From a virus, in IMG/VR virus record IMGVR_UViG_3300017991_000001, positions 62,001 through 126,000 of that record: a stretch of DNA of 64,000 nt; one strand, given 5' to 3'. Position numbers and translations under genes: made by a program. This document shows, piece by piece, positions 24,022 to 32,449 of this stretch. Every line of letters begins with the position of its first letter. Position 1 is the stretch's first letter. The notes beneath the pieces are model-generated. The model did no database searches and had not been told where the DNA came from. It worked only from the letters and a program-made list of their open reading frames with translations.

Positions 24022-25368
24022 CTATTCGGTAAGTTCGCGCAGGGTGGCCAGGCCGCCGTAGCCCAGGCCGCCTGCCAGGCTCGAGCGTAGCGCGGCCAGT
24101 GGTATGGTGGTCTGCCCTTGGAGGTCGGAGACCATGCGGTGGCTGCGTACGGCCGAGATCGGGTCGAAGAGGCCGCCCAGCTGCGGGGACTGGTGGACCA
24201 GCCCGGAGAAGCCTTCGGGGTTGGTCTCAATGATGCGGGCCTTGCCCTTCGGCGTGATGGCCACGTCGAAGCTGAAGGCACGGTTCTTGACGTATTTCGG
24301 CTTGATGCCCTTGGCTTTGCCGAGGGCCTTCTCGACGGCGCGCTCCGCGGTGCGGAAGTAGCCGGGCCGCTGGCCGGCCAGGACGCTGAGCTCCGACAGG
24401 CCGCCGAAACGGTGAGCGGTGGAGCCCGGCAGGACCTTGTTGCCGATGGCGTGCACGCGCAGTTCCAGGTTGGCGGGCTGCCCCGTGGTGGCCATGATCG
24501 CCGCCTCGTCGACGGGGCCGAGCTTGCCGATGGGGAAGCGCTTCTGAATCATCAGGCCCCTGCGGCCTTTGCGCTTCATCATCTCTTTCATCATTTCGCG
24601 GGCGTGCAGGCCCGGGATGCGCTGCCGCAGGATCACCTGCTCGTCTTCGGGCAGCTTCAAGAGCCTTTTGTAGGTGATGTTCTCGGGGCGGCCAAGGAAC
24701 TTGTCCATGATGGTGCGTTGCACCTTCAGGCGGCTTTTCGGGTTGAGGGCCAGCGCCCCGGCCAGGATCTCCCGCAGGTCGTCCTTCTCGGTGATCAGCG
24801 TGCCGGCCGTTTGCGACTCGTCGGTGCCCTTCATGATCCACTTCTTGCCGAGCTTCTTGTCCAGGTGCTTCTGCAGTTCGGTGGCCCGGCGCATGGGGTC
24901 CTTGATCTTGAAGATGCGCCTGGGGAGTTCGTCGCCCAGGATGGTTTTGGGATACAGGTCCGGTACGGCCTTGCCGAAGATCTTGGACTCCATCCGCTTG
25001 GACTCGATGCCCGGGATCTCCTTACCGAAGCCGATGTTGCCTCCGCGCACCCGGCTCTTGGTGAACTGGGTCTCCGAGATCGGCGAGAAGAAGACTTCCT
25101 TGAGTTGCTTGGACTTGGCGGACGTGGGCATGCCGCGCGCCCTGGAGCCGTACTGTAGGTAGTTGAGCAGGTCCGAGTCGTAGGCTTCCCCCTTGGGCAC
25201 TTCGCGGGCCAGGCCCTTTTCCCTGATCTTACGAGCCAGGCGGTTGCCCATTGAACCGGCGCGTATGCGGCGTGCCAGCAGGAAGGTGATGATGGCCGGC
25301 AGACCGATGGCGCCCGCGGTCATCCACGGGCTTTCGATCAGTTCATCGTTCTCTCGAGGTTTAGCCAT
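24022..25368 (-). CDS. ATP-grasp-fold protein with N-terminal membrane segment
   Basis: A 448-residue protein, the only convincing minus-strand gene in the window. A hydrophobic stretch (residues about 14-30, AIGLPAIITFLLA) follows a short polar start. The C-terminal half resembles ATP-grasp ligases: LMIQKRFPIGK, LELRVHAIGNKVLPG, a central helix region, then FSFDVAITPKGKARIIETNPEG, where the Asp and Glu-x-Asn metal ligands are expected. ATP-grasp enzymes form amide or thioester bonds on peptides or metabolites. Membrane tethering is unusual. Its start codon overlaps that of the divergent gene. Confidence 0.65.
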   Translation of the reverse strand: MAKPRENDELIESPWMTAGAIGLPAIITFLLARRIRAGSMGNRLARKIREKGLAREVPKGEAYDSDLLNYLQYGSRARGMPTSAKSKQLKEVFFSPISETQFTKSRVRGGNIGFGKEIPGIESKRMESKIFGKAVPDLYPKTILGDELPRRIFKIKDPMRRATELQKHLDKKLGKKWIMKGTDESQTAGTLITEKDDLREILAGALALNPKSRLKVQRTIMDKFLGRPENITYKRLLKLPEDEQVILRQRIPGLHAREMMKEMMKRKGRRGLMIQKRFPIGKLGPVDEAAIMATTGQPANLELRVHAIGNKVLPGSTAHRFGGLSELSVLAGQRPGYFRTAERAVEKALGKAKGIKPKYVKNRAFSFDVAITPKGKARIIETNPEGFSGLVHQSPQLGGLFDPISAVRSHRMVSDLQGQTTIPLAALRSSLAGGLGYGGLATLRELTE

Positions 25369-25912
25369 GGAAGATGTTAAAGTCCTCAACAAGCGCGTGC
25401 GCGCGCAGTTACGCAGGCTCGGAGTGAAGCTGCCGCGCGGTGAACCCGACGTTTCACGGGTCGCCCGCAAGTGGCACCCCCTCGACTATATTTGTTCCTG
25501 GTACGAGGGTCAAGACGGAGAGCACGCCATTAACGTCAAGGCGTTGGGCGGGATGTGGCTGATGCGCCACGAATACGGGCACTACCTGGTGGAGAAATAC
25601 GACCTGGCGAAGCAGAAGTCCTACAAGAACACCTTCAAGAACGGGCCGCTCTACGCGGAAGGTTTGGGCTACGATGTCGGCGTGGTCTTCCTGCGAGCGA
25701 CGGACGTTGTGCTGCGCAAGGGCGCCAAGATCAGCCCGCCGAAGGGCCACCCGACATTCTATGCGTTGCTTGGCGGCGAAGAGTGTTTCTGCGAGTGCGT
25801 GGCGCTGCTGCTATCCAACCGCTGCGATTACCGCAAGGCTGCCGACGGTGACATGTGGCTGGAGAACCGCCTGATCATCACGAGGCTGCTTCTTGAACAG
25901 CACTGTCGCTAA
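25367..25912 (+). CDS. HEXXH zincin-like protein
   Basis: A 181-residue protein with MRHEYGHYLVEKYD; the HEYGH pair (H68, E69, H72) is a zinc-protease signature. A glutamate in GGEECFCECVALLL, about 80 residues on, could be the third ligand. The frame starts at ATG 25367, inside CCATGG, where it overlaps the opposite-strand start. Ribosome sites on both strands are weak. Probably a small metalloprotease-like protein; activity is unproven. Confidence 0.65.
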   Translation: MEDVKVLNKRVRAQLRRLGVKLPRGEPDVSRVARKWHPLDYICSWYEGQDGEHAINVKALGGMWLMRHEYGHYLVEKYDLAKQKSYKNTFKNGPLYAEGLGYDVGVVFLRATDVVLRKGAKISPPKGHPTFYALLGGEECFCECVALLLSNRCDYRKAADGDMWLENRLIITRLLLEQHCR

Positions 25913-25913
25913 G

Positions 25914-25944
25914 TTGTGGATAGAATCGAGAAAGATGATATAAA
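25914..25944 (+). promoter_or_regulatory. Candidate sigma-70-type promoter
   Basis: TTGTGG at 25914-25919, then 17 bases, GATATA at 25937-25942 (also readable as TATAAA at 25939-25944). It lies in an AT-rich gap before the glycan module, 25 bases upstream of the first ATG. Confidence 0.4.
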
Positions 25945-25968
25945 GCGTGAACTACGAGGAGGGGTGCA

Positions 25969-26673
25969 ATGCAGGTTGATCTCGACGCAGCCGAAGACTT
26001 CAAACACCCAGACCGACTCCAGGCGTTCGTCAAGGGCATCCGCAGGACCGCGCTCTCCTTCAAGGCGTTCAAGGCCAAGATCGAGCCGCTGCTGTTCGAG
26101 GACGAGGATCTCATGTCCGATCACGAGTCGGACCTCCTCCCCGAGTACTACTACTGCAAGTACCTGATCGCCCACGTGCTGCATCCAAAGAAGATCGTGG
26201 AGATCGGCATCCGTGCGGGGCTCTCGGCCTGGACGTTCACGCTGGCCAGCGGGGCGATACAGTACACGGGCTACGATACCTACGCGGAGACGGCCGAGTG
26301 CCGTCCGCTGGCGGAGCGGCGCCTGTTGGCCTACAAGCGTTTCGACATCATCGTGGCCGACTCGCAGCGGCTGGTTAAGGTGCCCAAGGCCGACCTCTAC
26401 CACGTGGACGGCCTGCACACGCGTGCCGGCACCTATGGCGACCTGTGCCTGTGCTACGACCACGCGCCGGACGGGGCGGCGATCCTGGTGGACGATGTGA
26501 TGTGCGGCCCCCACGTGATCGCCGGCGTGTACGACTTCGTACGGGACCGGGGGTGTTACCCGATCTTCTTCAAGGATCTGAGGGGGGAGGCGCTCTTCTT
26601 CAAGCACGCGCCCCACCCCTCCAGGATGTTCATGCTGCAGAGCACGTTTCCGCAGCAGTACATAGGAGTATAG
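25969..26673 (+). CDS. SAM-dependent methyltransferase (Methyltransf_24-like)
   Basis: A 234-residue protein with motif I IVEIGIRAGLSAWTF, then YTGYDTY (acidic end of beta 2), DIIVADS, and YHVDGLHTRAGTYGDL as the catalytic-side strand plus helix, then ILVDDVMCGPHV. The Methyltransf_24 subfamily often acts on sugars or glycolipids. First gene of the glycan module, behind GGAGGGGTGCA. Confidence 0.75.
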   Translation: MQVDLDAAEDFKHPDRLQAFVKGIRRTALSFKAFKAKIEPLLFEDEDLMSDHESDLLPEYYYCKYLIAHVLHPKKIVEIGIRAGLSAWTFTLASGAIQYTGYDTYAETAECRPLAERRLLAYKRFDIIVADSQRLVKVPKADLYHVDGLHTRAGTYGDLCLCYDHAPDGAAILVDDVMCGPHVIAGVYDFVRDRGCYPIFFKDLRGEALFFKHAPHPSRMFMLQSTFPQQYIGV

Positions 26674-26675
26674 CG

Positions 26676-27554
26676 ATGCTCAAGTTCCATGTGCCCGCAG
26701 GCATCGGCGACATTTCCTGGTGCTACTCGAAGGTGGAGGAACTGTCCAAGCAGCGGCAGGTCGGCTTCATCGTGTGCGGGGACCAGCCGCGGCGCAGCCA
26801 TCCCTACGTGAACATCCTGCCGCGGATCGTCAACCTGGGGTACAGCAAGCTTTCCTACGTGCCGCACATCGAGCCCAACCTGCTGCCGCCGAAGGACACC
26901 AATCTGGCCGAACTGAAGAACGGGACGTACTACCTGGGCCTGAACCCCTGGCTGGAGGCCGGGCATCCGCTGCACGAAGCCTTTCCGATGCAGGCAACGA
27001 ATTATCACTACGAGCTCCACCTCCCGCATCCCGACACGCTGCCGGCGGCGCGCATGCTGCGCAGCCTGCCCCAGAAGAAGATCGGGTTCTACTGCAGCTC
27101 CAACCGACACCGCCCGGACCTGGGCATGTGGACGGTGCAGCAGTGGGTGGCGTTCCTGGAGATGGTCAAGGCTTTCCACGAGAACTCGGTCTTCGTGGCC
27201 ATCGGCGCCCCGTACGACGACAAGACGGCGCAGGTGGCCGACGAGCTGGCCAAGAGGCACAGCGTCTACCGGTACCTCAACCAGCCGCCCTGTCAGAGCT
27301 TCCGCCTCATGGAAACGCTCAGCTACTTCTTTGCCTTTCCAAGCGGGCTGGGGATAATGGCGGACGTCCTGCGGGTTCCCTGCATGATGTGGTACTGGGC
27401 CAACCTGGCCGAGTGGGGGCACATGGGTGGCCTGTTCACCTCGTACGCCGACCCCGAGACATTGGCCAGCGGGCAGCATATCGTGGCGCCTTACGCGTCC
27501 GTGGATGAGTCGTTCAAGTTGTTCGCGGAGAAGGGAGCAAGGCATTTCAGATGA
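26676..27554 (+). CDS. GT9/heptosyltransferase-like glycosyltransferase
   Basis: A 292-residue GT-B-like protein. It opens with FHVPAGIGDISWCYSK, similar to the N-terminal loop of GT9 heptosyltransferases. KKIGFYCSSNRHRPDLGMW marks the start of the second domain, and SYFFAFPSGLGIMADVLRVPCM is the donor-binding Gly-rich loop. Probably transfers a sugar in a surface or virion glycan; donor and acceptor are unknown. Confidence 0.65.
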   Translation: MLKFHVPAGIGDISWCYSKVEELSKQRQVGFIVCGDQPRRSHPYVNILPRIVNLGYSKLSYVPHIEPNLLPPKDTNLAELKNGTYYLGLNPWLEAGHPLHEAFPMQATNYHYELHLPHPDTLPAARMLRSLPQKKIGFYCSSNRHRPDLGMWTVQQWVAFLEMVKAFHENSVFVAIGAPYDDKTAQVADELAKRHSVYRYLNQPPCQSFRLMETLSYFFAFPSGLGIMADVLRVPCMMWYWANLAEWGHMGGLFTSYADPETLASGQHIVAPYASVDESFKLFAEKGARHFR

Positions 27555-28369
27555 AGACGCTGGTTGCCGGTCCTTGGGTGGGGGAGTTCGGCTGGGAGTT
27601 GATCTCCTGGCAGGCCTGGGTGCGCATACGCTCGCAGGGGTACAAGCAGGTTGTGGTCAGCGCGCCGGCAGGACACGAGGCCCTCTACGATACGGCTACC
27701 GTGTTCGTGCCCCACACCATGTCCGGCAAGAAGGATTGCTGGCGTCTGCTGACCCCGAACCCTTCCGAGCAGGCACGCGTCGAACAGGAACTCTCCAAGT
27801 ACAGGGGCGACCGCATGCGTCCCGGCGGCTACGTCAAGCCCGAGCACCAGCAGTTCGTGAAGCTGGGCGACAAGAAGCGCGTGAACGCCGAGGACCGCTA
27901 TGACGTGCTGATCCACATTCGCGGCCCGGTGGGCAAGCGCTCCTACCACGCCTGGAACCCGCATGACGCAGCCGCCGTGGTCAAGGGCCTGGCCGGCATG
28001 CGCGTCGGCTGCATCGGCACCGAGGCGCCCGCCGTGGACGGGGCCGACGACCTCCGCAACCTGCCGCTCAACCGACTCTGTGATCTCATCGCCGCGGCAC
28101 AACTGGTGATCTCGCCGGCCAGCGGGCCGGCTCTTCTTTCTGGACTGTGCGGCACGCCGTACCTGTGCTGGACCGATGGCGGCTACCGCAGTGCCGTCAG
28201 GGAGAACGACGACAAACGCACGCGCGGGTCCTGGAACCCGCTGGGCACCCCCTGCAAGGTGCTGATCAGGAAGGACTGGAAGCCCGACCCCAACCTGCTG
28301 GTCAAGCACGCGGAGGAGATGCTGATACGTAAGAGGAGAGAAAGTGATGCCGCAATGCCCCGTCTGTGA
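27551..28369 (+). CDS. GT9-like glycosyltransferase
   Basis: A 272-residue protein with AGPWVGEFGWELISWQAW at the N-terminus, a pattern seen in GT9-like proteins of phages and bacteria. VISPASGPALLSGLCGTPYLCW is the conserved C-terminal donor-side segment. Overlaps the preceding gene by four bases. Likely second of three related transferases here. Confidence 0.65.
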   Translation: MKTLVAGPWVGEFGWELISWQAWVRIRSQGYKQVVVSAPAGHEALYDTATVFVPHTMSGKKDCWRLLTPNPSEQARVEQELSKYRGDRMRPGGYVKPEHQQFVKLGDKKRVNAEDRYDVLIHIRGPVGKRSYHAWNPHDAAAVVKGLAGMRVGCIGTEAPAVDGADDLRNLPLNRLCDLIAAAQLVISPASGPALLSGLCGTPYLCWTDGGYRSAVRENDDKRTRGSWNPLGTPCKVLIRKDWKPDPNLLVKHAEEMLIRKRRESDAAMPRL

Positions 28370-28991
28370 CGACACCGCCGGCGACTGCGGGAGCGAGCTG
28401 TTCCGCTGCCCCGCATGCGACCACATCTTCCAGTACCCCGCCGAGGTGGAGTGCATCTACGACAAGGAGTACGTGGCCACCCGCTACGACGTCTACGAGA
28501 CGACGCCGCTGATGAACCACCTGCGGCTGGGTTTCGTGAAGGGCTTCGTGAGTGGGGGCAGGCTCCTGGACGTGGGCTACGGTAACGGGTCTTTCCTGAA
28601 GCTGGCAGGCAAGAACGGCTTCGACATCTACGGCAAGGACGTGCACGGGGCCGACTACGGCATCCGTGAGGTGGAGCTGTCCGACTTCGCGTGGGAGCTG
28701 GTGACGTTCTTCGACTCGCTCGAGCACTTCCCCGATCTCACCCCGGCGCGCGAGATGCGTGCCAGGTACGTGATCGTGTCCATACCCTACAGACCCGATA
28801 CGTTCCCGGCCGACCTGGGCTGGAAGCACTACCGACCCGGGGAACACCTCCACTACTTCACGGTGGAGTCGCTGGCGGCCTTCTTTAGCCACATGGAGCT
28901 GATCAGGATATCGACGCTGGAGGACGCTGTGAGAGGCATGCGGGAAGGTTTGCCCAACATCGTCACCTGCGTCTTCAAACTAAAAGAATGA
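28347..28991 (+). CDS. Zinc-ribbon SAM methyltransferase (Methyltransf_23-like)
   Basis: A 214-residue protein: an N-terminal zinc ribbon (CPVCDD, CPACDH) followed by a Methyltransf_23-like domain with LLDVGYGNGSFL and a short DSLEHFPDL motif IV. Zinc-ribbon plus methyltransferase fusions are common among sugar C-methyltransferases in antibiotic and glycan clusters. GTG/ATG start behind AAGAGGAGAG. Confidence 0.75.
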   Translation: MPQCPVCDDTAGDCGSELFRCPACDHIFQYPAEVECIYDKEYVATRYDVYETTPLMNHLRLGFVKGFVSGGRLLDVGYGNGSFLKLAGKNGFDIYGKDVHGADYGIREVELSDFAWELVTFFDSLEHFPDLTPAREMRARYVIVSIPYRPDTFPADLGWKHYRPGEHLHYFTVESLAAFFSHMELIRISTLEDAVRGMREGLPNIVTCVFKLKE

Positions 28992-29881
28992 GGCTACACA
29001 TCCTTGGGCCGCGCCAAGACCGGCCCGCGTATTTCGACATGGCTTGCCGTTGCAAGCCGCACAAGGCCCGCTGGTACGGGGGCGGGTTCCGCATGGGCGA
29101 CCGGGCCGCGGCCTACGTCTACCTGTCGGAGTGGCGCCACCACAATCCCAACCGCAAGCTGATCGTGCTGGACAACGTCGGCTTGCCGGGCACGTTTCCC
29201 GAGATGAGCGCGGACTGGCTTTTTGCCGGCATCGCGGACGAGGCGTACGTCGCTTGCGGGCCGTCCAGCCCGATACCCGTTCCGCGCGGTGAGCGGCTCT
29301 ACACGCAGTCGCTGTGGCTGACGTGGCGGCAGCTAAGGATGAGGCATGACAAGCTGCCCAAGCCCGCGATCAGGCCCGACAGGGAGGCATTGCAGACTAC
29401 GTCCCGCTGGTCCGAAACGATCAATCTGCCCCCGTTCTACGTGACGTTGCAGCCGCTTTACGACGCCAAGTACGAGGGTTTCCGCAATCAGTCGATCGAG
29501 TGGTGGCAGGAGGTGTGCACGTCTCTCAACCGGCGTGGTATACCCGTGCTGGTGCTGGACTGCTTCACTTCGGCTTTTCCCATACCTGAAGGCTGCTACC
29601 CGCAACTGAAGTGGCCGGCCAAGACAACGATCATGTACAGCATGGCGCTCGTCTCCAACGCCTGCGTCCACGTGGGCGGACAGACGGGCCTGACGTTGTG
29701 GTCGGCGATCTTCGGCGTGCCCACCGTGGCCGCCTACAAGCACTGGGGCATCATGGACCACAGGGACGCCCGACCCATACCGTTTGGCGCTCCCGTCGAG
29801 CCTGCCGATCTGCGTGGACCGCCTGATGCGGTGGCTCAGAAAGTAGAGAAACTGTTCTATACCAAAGCGGTCCGGGCGTAG
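28988..29881 (+). CDS. GT9-like glycosyltransferase
   Basis: A 297-residue protein. The C-terminal part (IMYSMALVSNACVHVGGQTGLTL, then FGVPTVAAYKHWGI) matches the donor-binding region of GT9 transferases. The N-terminal part (YVYLSEWRHHNPNRKLIVLDN) fits the acceptor domain. Together with the two upstream GT9-like genes it suggests at least three linked sugar transfers. Confidence 0.65.
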   Translation: MRLHILGPRQDRPAYFDMACRCKPHKARWYGGGFRMGDRAAAYVYLSEWRHHNPNRKLIVLDNVGLPGTFPEMSADWLFAGIADEAYVACGPSSPIPVPRGERLYTQSLWLTWRQLRMRHDKLPKPAIRPDREALQTTSRWSETINLPPFYVTLQPLYDAKYEGFRNQSIEWWQEVCTSLNRRGIPVLVLDCFTSAFPIPEGCYPQLKWPAKTTIMYSMALVSNACVHVGGQTGLTLWSAIFGVPTVAAYKHWGIMDHRDARPIPFGAPVEPADLRGPPDAVAQKVEKLFYTKAVRA

Positions 29882-29907
29882 GTACAATCCGCGAGAGGAG
29901 ACGCATC
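29882..29907 (+). promoter_or_regulatory. Possible promoter before the metacaspase gene
   Basis: TACAAT and a GAGAGGAG ribosome site lie in the 26-base gap before the metacaspase gene. The -35 region is poor, so only a weak or activator-dependent promoter is proposed. Confidence 0.3.
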
Positions 29908-30957
29908 ATGCTGGTCAAGATGTATCCGCAGGAGAAGGGCCTGACGTTTGGCCTGAACAAGTACCCGGGCGCCGAGCTGCGCGGCTGCGTCAACGATTCA
30001 GAGGACATGGCCAACGAGCAGGTCAGGGCCTACGACTGGGACCCCGGCAATATCCGGCTCTTGACCGACTTCCGCTGCACGCGTAAGGAGATGTTCAAGC
30101 GGCTGGAGTGGCTGGTGGACGTGAAGAAGGGTGATCGTGTCTTCTTCCACCAGAGCGGGCATGGCGTGCAGTTTCCCTCCCGCTCCTACAGCGGCGAGCC
30201 CGATGGCCTGCTCGAGGCGTTCTGCCCGATCGACTTCGCGTGGTGTCTGGACGGGATGGTGACCGACAAGGACTACGTGGAGTTCTTCAGCCGCATCCCC
30301 AGAGGGGTTGAGTTCACCTGGGTGAACGACTCCTGCCACTCGGGCGACCTGACCCGGGCGCAGCCCGGCAACCCGCACGGCCCAACGATCGTCCCGCGGT
30401 CCTATCCCGTCCCCGAGGACATCGCCTGGCGGCACAAGGGCCTGAAGACCCGCAACATCAAGAGCATGGAGCGGGCCATGGTCTGCGGGAAGATGGACGT
30501 GGGTTTCGTGAGTGCCTCACGCTCCGATCAAACAGCAGCCGACACCTTTGTCAACGGACGCCCCTGCGGGGCGCTCACGCATTACTTCCTCCAGACATTG
30601 CGAGGAAATCGCCAGCTCCCGCTCGAAACGGTGGTGAGCATGACGAGGGACACGTTGCGGGCGCAGGGTTATACCCAGGAGCCGCAGGCCGAAGGCCGGC
30701 GCGTGGACAAGCCGTTCATGATAAACAGGGCGGTTCCCGGTGCGCCCGGTGCTGTAGGTTGCATCAGCCAAACAGGGCCAACCGGTCCGGTCGAGGAGCA
30801 GGTGGGCGTTACCCACGCTTCCACCCCCGAGTCTCACTTAGATCCGGTCGGACCGGGCGGTGTGACCGGCGTTATGGGTCCGGCTGGGACCTACTTGCTG
30901 CCTTTCGACAAGGAAGGCGCGCAGAACGTCTGTCCGCACTGCGGGAAGACAAAATGA
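29908..30957 (+). CDS. Metacaspase (caspase-like peptidase C14)
   Basis: A 349-residue protein. The p20-type caspase domain is intact: FGLNKYPGAELRGCVND, then FFHQSGHGVQF with catalytic His85, and WVNDSCHSGDL with catalytic Cys143. Such enzymes cleave after Arg or Lys. The last 100 residues hold short Gly-rich, collagen-like GPTGP and GPGG runs and end with a CPHCG zinc-type motif, so the protein could sit in an extracellular or virion structure. In bacteria the family acts in stress and antiviral death; a phage copy is unusual. Confidence 0.85.
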   Translation: MLVKMYPQEKGLTFGLNKYPGAELRGCVNDSEDMANEQVRAYDWDPGNIRLLTDFRCTRKEMFKRLEWLVDVKKGDRVFFHQSGHGVQFPSRSYSGEPDGLLEAFCPIDFAWCLDGMVTDKDYVEFFSRIPRGVEFTWVNDSCHSGDLTRAQPGNPHGPTIVPRSYPVPEDIAWRHKGLKTRNIKSMERAMVCGKMDVGFVSASRSDQTAADTFVNGRPCGALTHYFLQTLRGNRQLPLETVVSMTRDTLRAQGYTQEPQAEGRRVDKPFMINRAVPGAPGAVGCISQTGPTGPVEEQVGVTHASTPESHLDPVGPGGVTGVMGPAGTYLLPFDKEGAQNVCPHCGKTK

Positions 30958-31073
30958 AGAACGGTTCCAAGAAGGCCCTCTATGCCCTGCTGGCCATAGG
31001 GCTCGTGCTGCTGATCTTCGGCGTGGTGCTCTTCGCCCACGTGGCGTTCCGGTTCATGCTTGAAACGAGGTGA
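30954..31073 (+). CDS. 39-residue membrane peptide
   Basis: A 39-residue frame starting in an ATGA overlap with the metacaspase stop. It is one hydrophobic helix (ALYALLAIGLVLLIFGVVLF) with basic residues before and after. The coupling suggests translation in step with the protease gene. Function unknown. Confidence 0.55.
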   Translation: MKNGSKKALYALLAIGLVLLIFGVVLFAHVAFRFMLETR

Positions 31074-31076
31074 GTC

Positions 31077-32003
31077 ATGGCTTGGATCATCAGTGCTGTC
31101 CTCTTCCTGTGTTGGGGCGCCTACATCGGCCGCCACGACGGGAGCGCCGACTCGGGCGGCCTCAAGCATCTCCTCTATCGCATCTGGCGTCGCCTGGCCT
31201 TCTGGGCCGGCGACGTCAGGTTCTGGTGGGAGTGGTACTTCGGGTTCATCCCGCTACCGCGGTTCTCTTGGGCGCACCATGAGTACGCCATCACCTACGA
31301 GACCCTGCTTGATGCCTGTAAGCGCTTGCAGCCAGGCGACATCATGCTGGCCACCAAGAAGGGCTACATCTTCTCCAACTCGGCAATCCCGGGGTGTTTC
31401 AAGCACGCCGGCATCATCGTGCAAGGCCCCGACTCCGCGAGGGTGCAACCGGTAGACCCCCCTGACAGGCCGTTTTCGACCCCCGACCTCGCGAGGGTGC
31501 AACTCGTTGAGGCGATCTCCGAGGGCGTGGTCAGGCGCCACCCCCTGTGGGCCCGGGGCGACCTGATGATCTTCCTCAGGCCCAAGCACGCGCAGGACAA
31601 GGACCGGGAGAAGGCCGTTGAGATCGCCCACGCCATCGTCGGCTGCAAGTACGACGCCTCCTTCAAGTTCAACATGGAGGAGGAGCTGAAGCTGCTGGCC
31701 GAGCAGGAGGAGAGCCCGCTGGTCGAGAACGTGGAGGAGCTGCACCGTTCCATGCGGAACCTCCGCTCCGAGTACGATATGTCCTTCAGCTGCACGGAGG
31801 TTGTGGCGACGGCCTGGTGGCATATGCGCAAGCGGTTGGGGATCGCCCGCAAGAAGGTCAGGGGCAGGTTGTGCATCACGGCCGACCAATTTTTAAACAG
31901 GGACTTCAAGGTCGTGTGGACAAATGTTACAGTGGGGCAGGCTGAGAAGGCCGGCCTTGGTGAAGAGGGGGTTCGGGAGCTGAAAGCGTACTGGAACGAA
32001 TAA
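31077..32003 (+). CDS. Membrane-anchored YiiX/NlpC-P60-like papain-fold protein
   Basis: A 308-residue protein with an N-terminal membrane segment (residues 3-17), then a permuted NlpC/P60 domain: LQPGDIMLA, FKHAGIIV with His110, and FSCTEVV with Cys239, the order found in the YiiX/YaeF group. These enzymes act on lipids or peptides. A 23-base near-perfect repeat, 54 bases apart (31427-31449 and 31481-31503), has duplicated an 18-residue loop segment in frame. Confidence 0.75.
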   Translation: MAWIISAVLFLCWGAYIGRHDGSADSGGLKHLLYRIWRRLAFWAGDVRFWWEWYFGFIPLPRFSWAHHEYAITYETLLDACKRLQPGDIMLATKKGYIFSNSAIPGCFKHAGIIVQGPDSARVQPVDPPDRPFSTPDLARVQLVEAISEGVVRRHPLWARGDLMIFLRPKHAQDKDREKAVEIAHAIVGCKYDASFKFNMEEELKLLAEQEESPLVENVEELHRSMRNLRSEYDMSFSCTEVVATAWWHMRKRLGIARKKVRGRLCITADQFLNRDFKVVWTNVTVGQAEKAGLGEEGVRELKAYWNE

Positions 32004-32449
32004 TGGGCTTCAGAAACATCCACCCAGTCAAGATTGAGAAGAAGTGGGGCCACGAGCTTTGCGTGGTCACCAAGCACCCCGTGGACGGACCGGCCGGCTA
32101 CTCGGGTAAGATCCTCACACTCGACTACGGCTGGCAGTGCTCGATCCACTATCACGTGCACAAGACGGAGACGTTCTTCGTGCTGGAGGGGAAGCTGGTC
32201 CTTGAGCTTTACGACCTGAAGGCGTCCTTCGTCAAGACGGCGCCCCCCAGGAACCCCTCCATGGACGATGTCCGGTTGGCGATCTCGACGGTGCTGGAAC
32301 CGGGACAAGGCATGACGCTGGACCCGCTGACGCCGCACCGCTTCTGGACCGTGACGCTGGACGGATGCAAGTTCGTGGAGTTTTCCACGCCCGACGACCC
32401 GTCGGACAGTTACCGCATCACGACATCGGGACCGAAAGATGCAAAGTAA
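32003..32449 (+). CDS. Cupin, phosphomannose-isomerase-like
   Basis: A 148-residue single-domain cupin. WGHE near residue 16, then IHYHVHKTETFFVLEGKL with the His-Glu metal set, and LDPLTPHRFW in the second cupin motif. Similar domains are mannose-6-phosphate isomerases or sugar-nucleotide cupins, which fits the upstream glycan module. One-base overlap with the previous stop. Confidence 0.75.
   Translation: MGFRNIHPVKIEKKWGHELCVVTKHPVDGPAGYSGKILTLDYGWQCSIHYHVHKTETFFVLEGKLVLELYDLKASFVKTAPPRNPSMDDVRLAISTVLEPGQGMTLDPLTPHRFWTVTLDGCKFVEFSTPDDPSDSYRITTSGPKDAK

Noticed and set aside
24118-25158. A 346-codon + strand frame opposite the ATP-grasp gene
   Set aside because: The minus-strand reading has recognisable ATP-grasp motifs and codon use like other genes; the + strand frame has no motif and no ribosome site.
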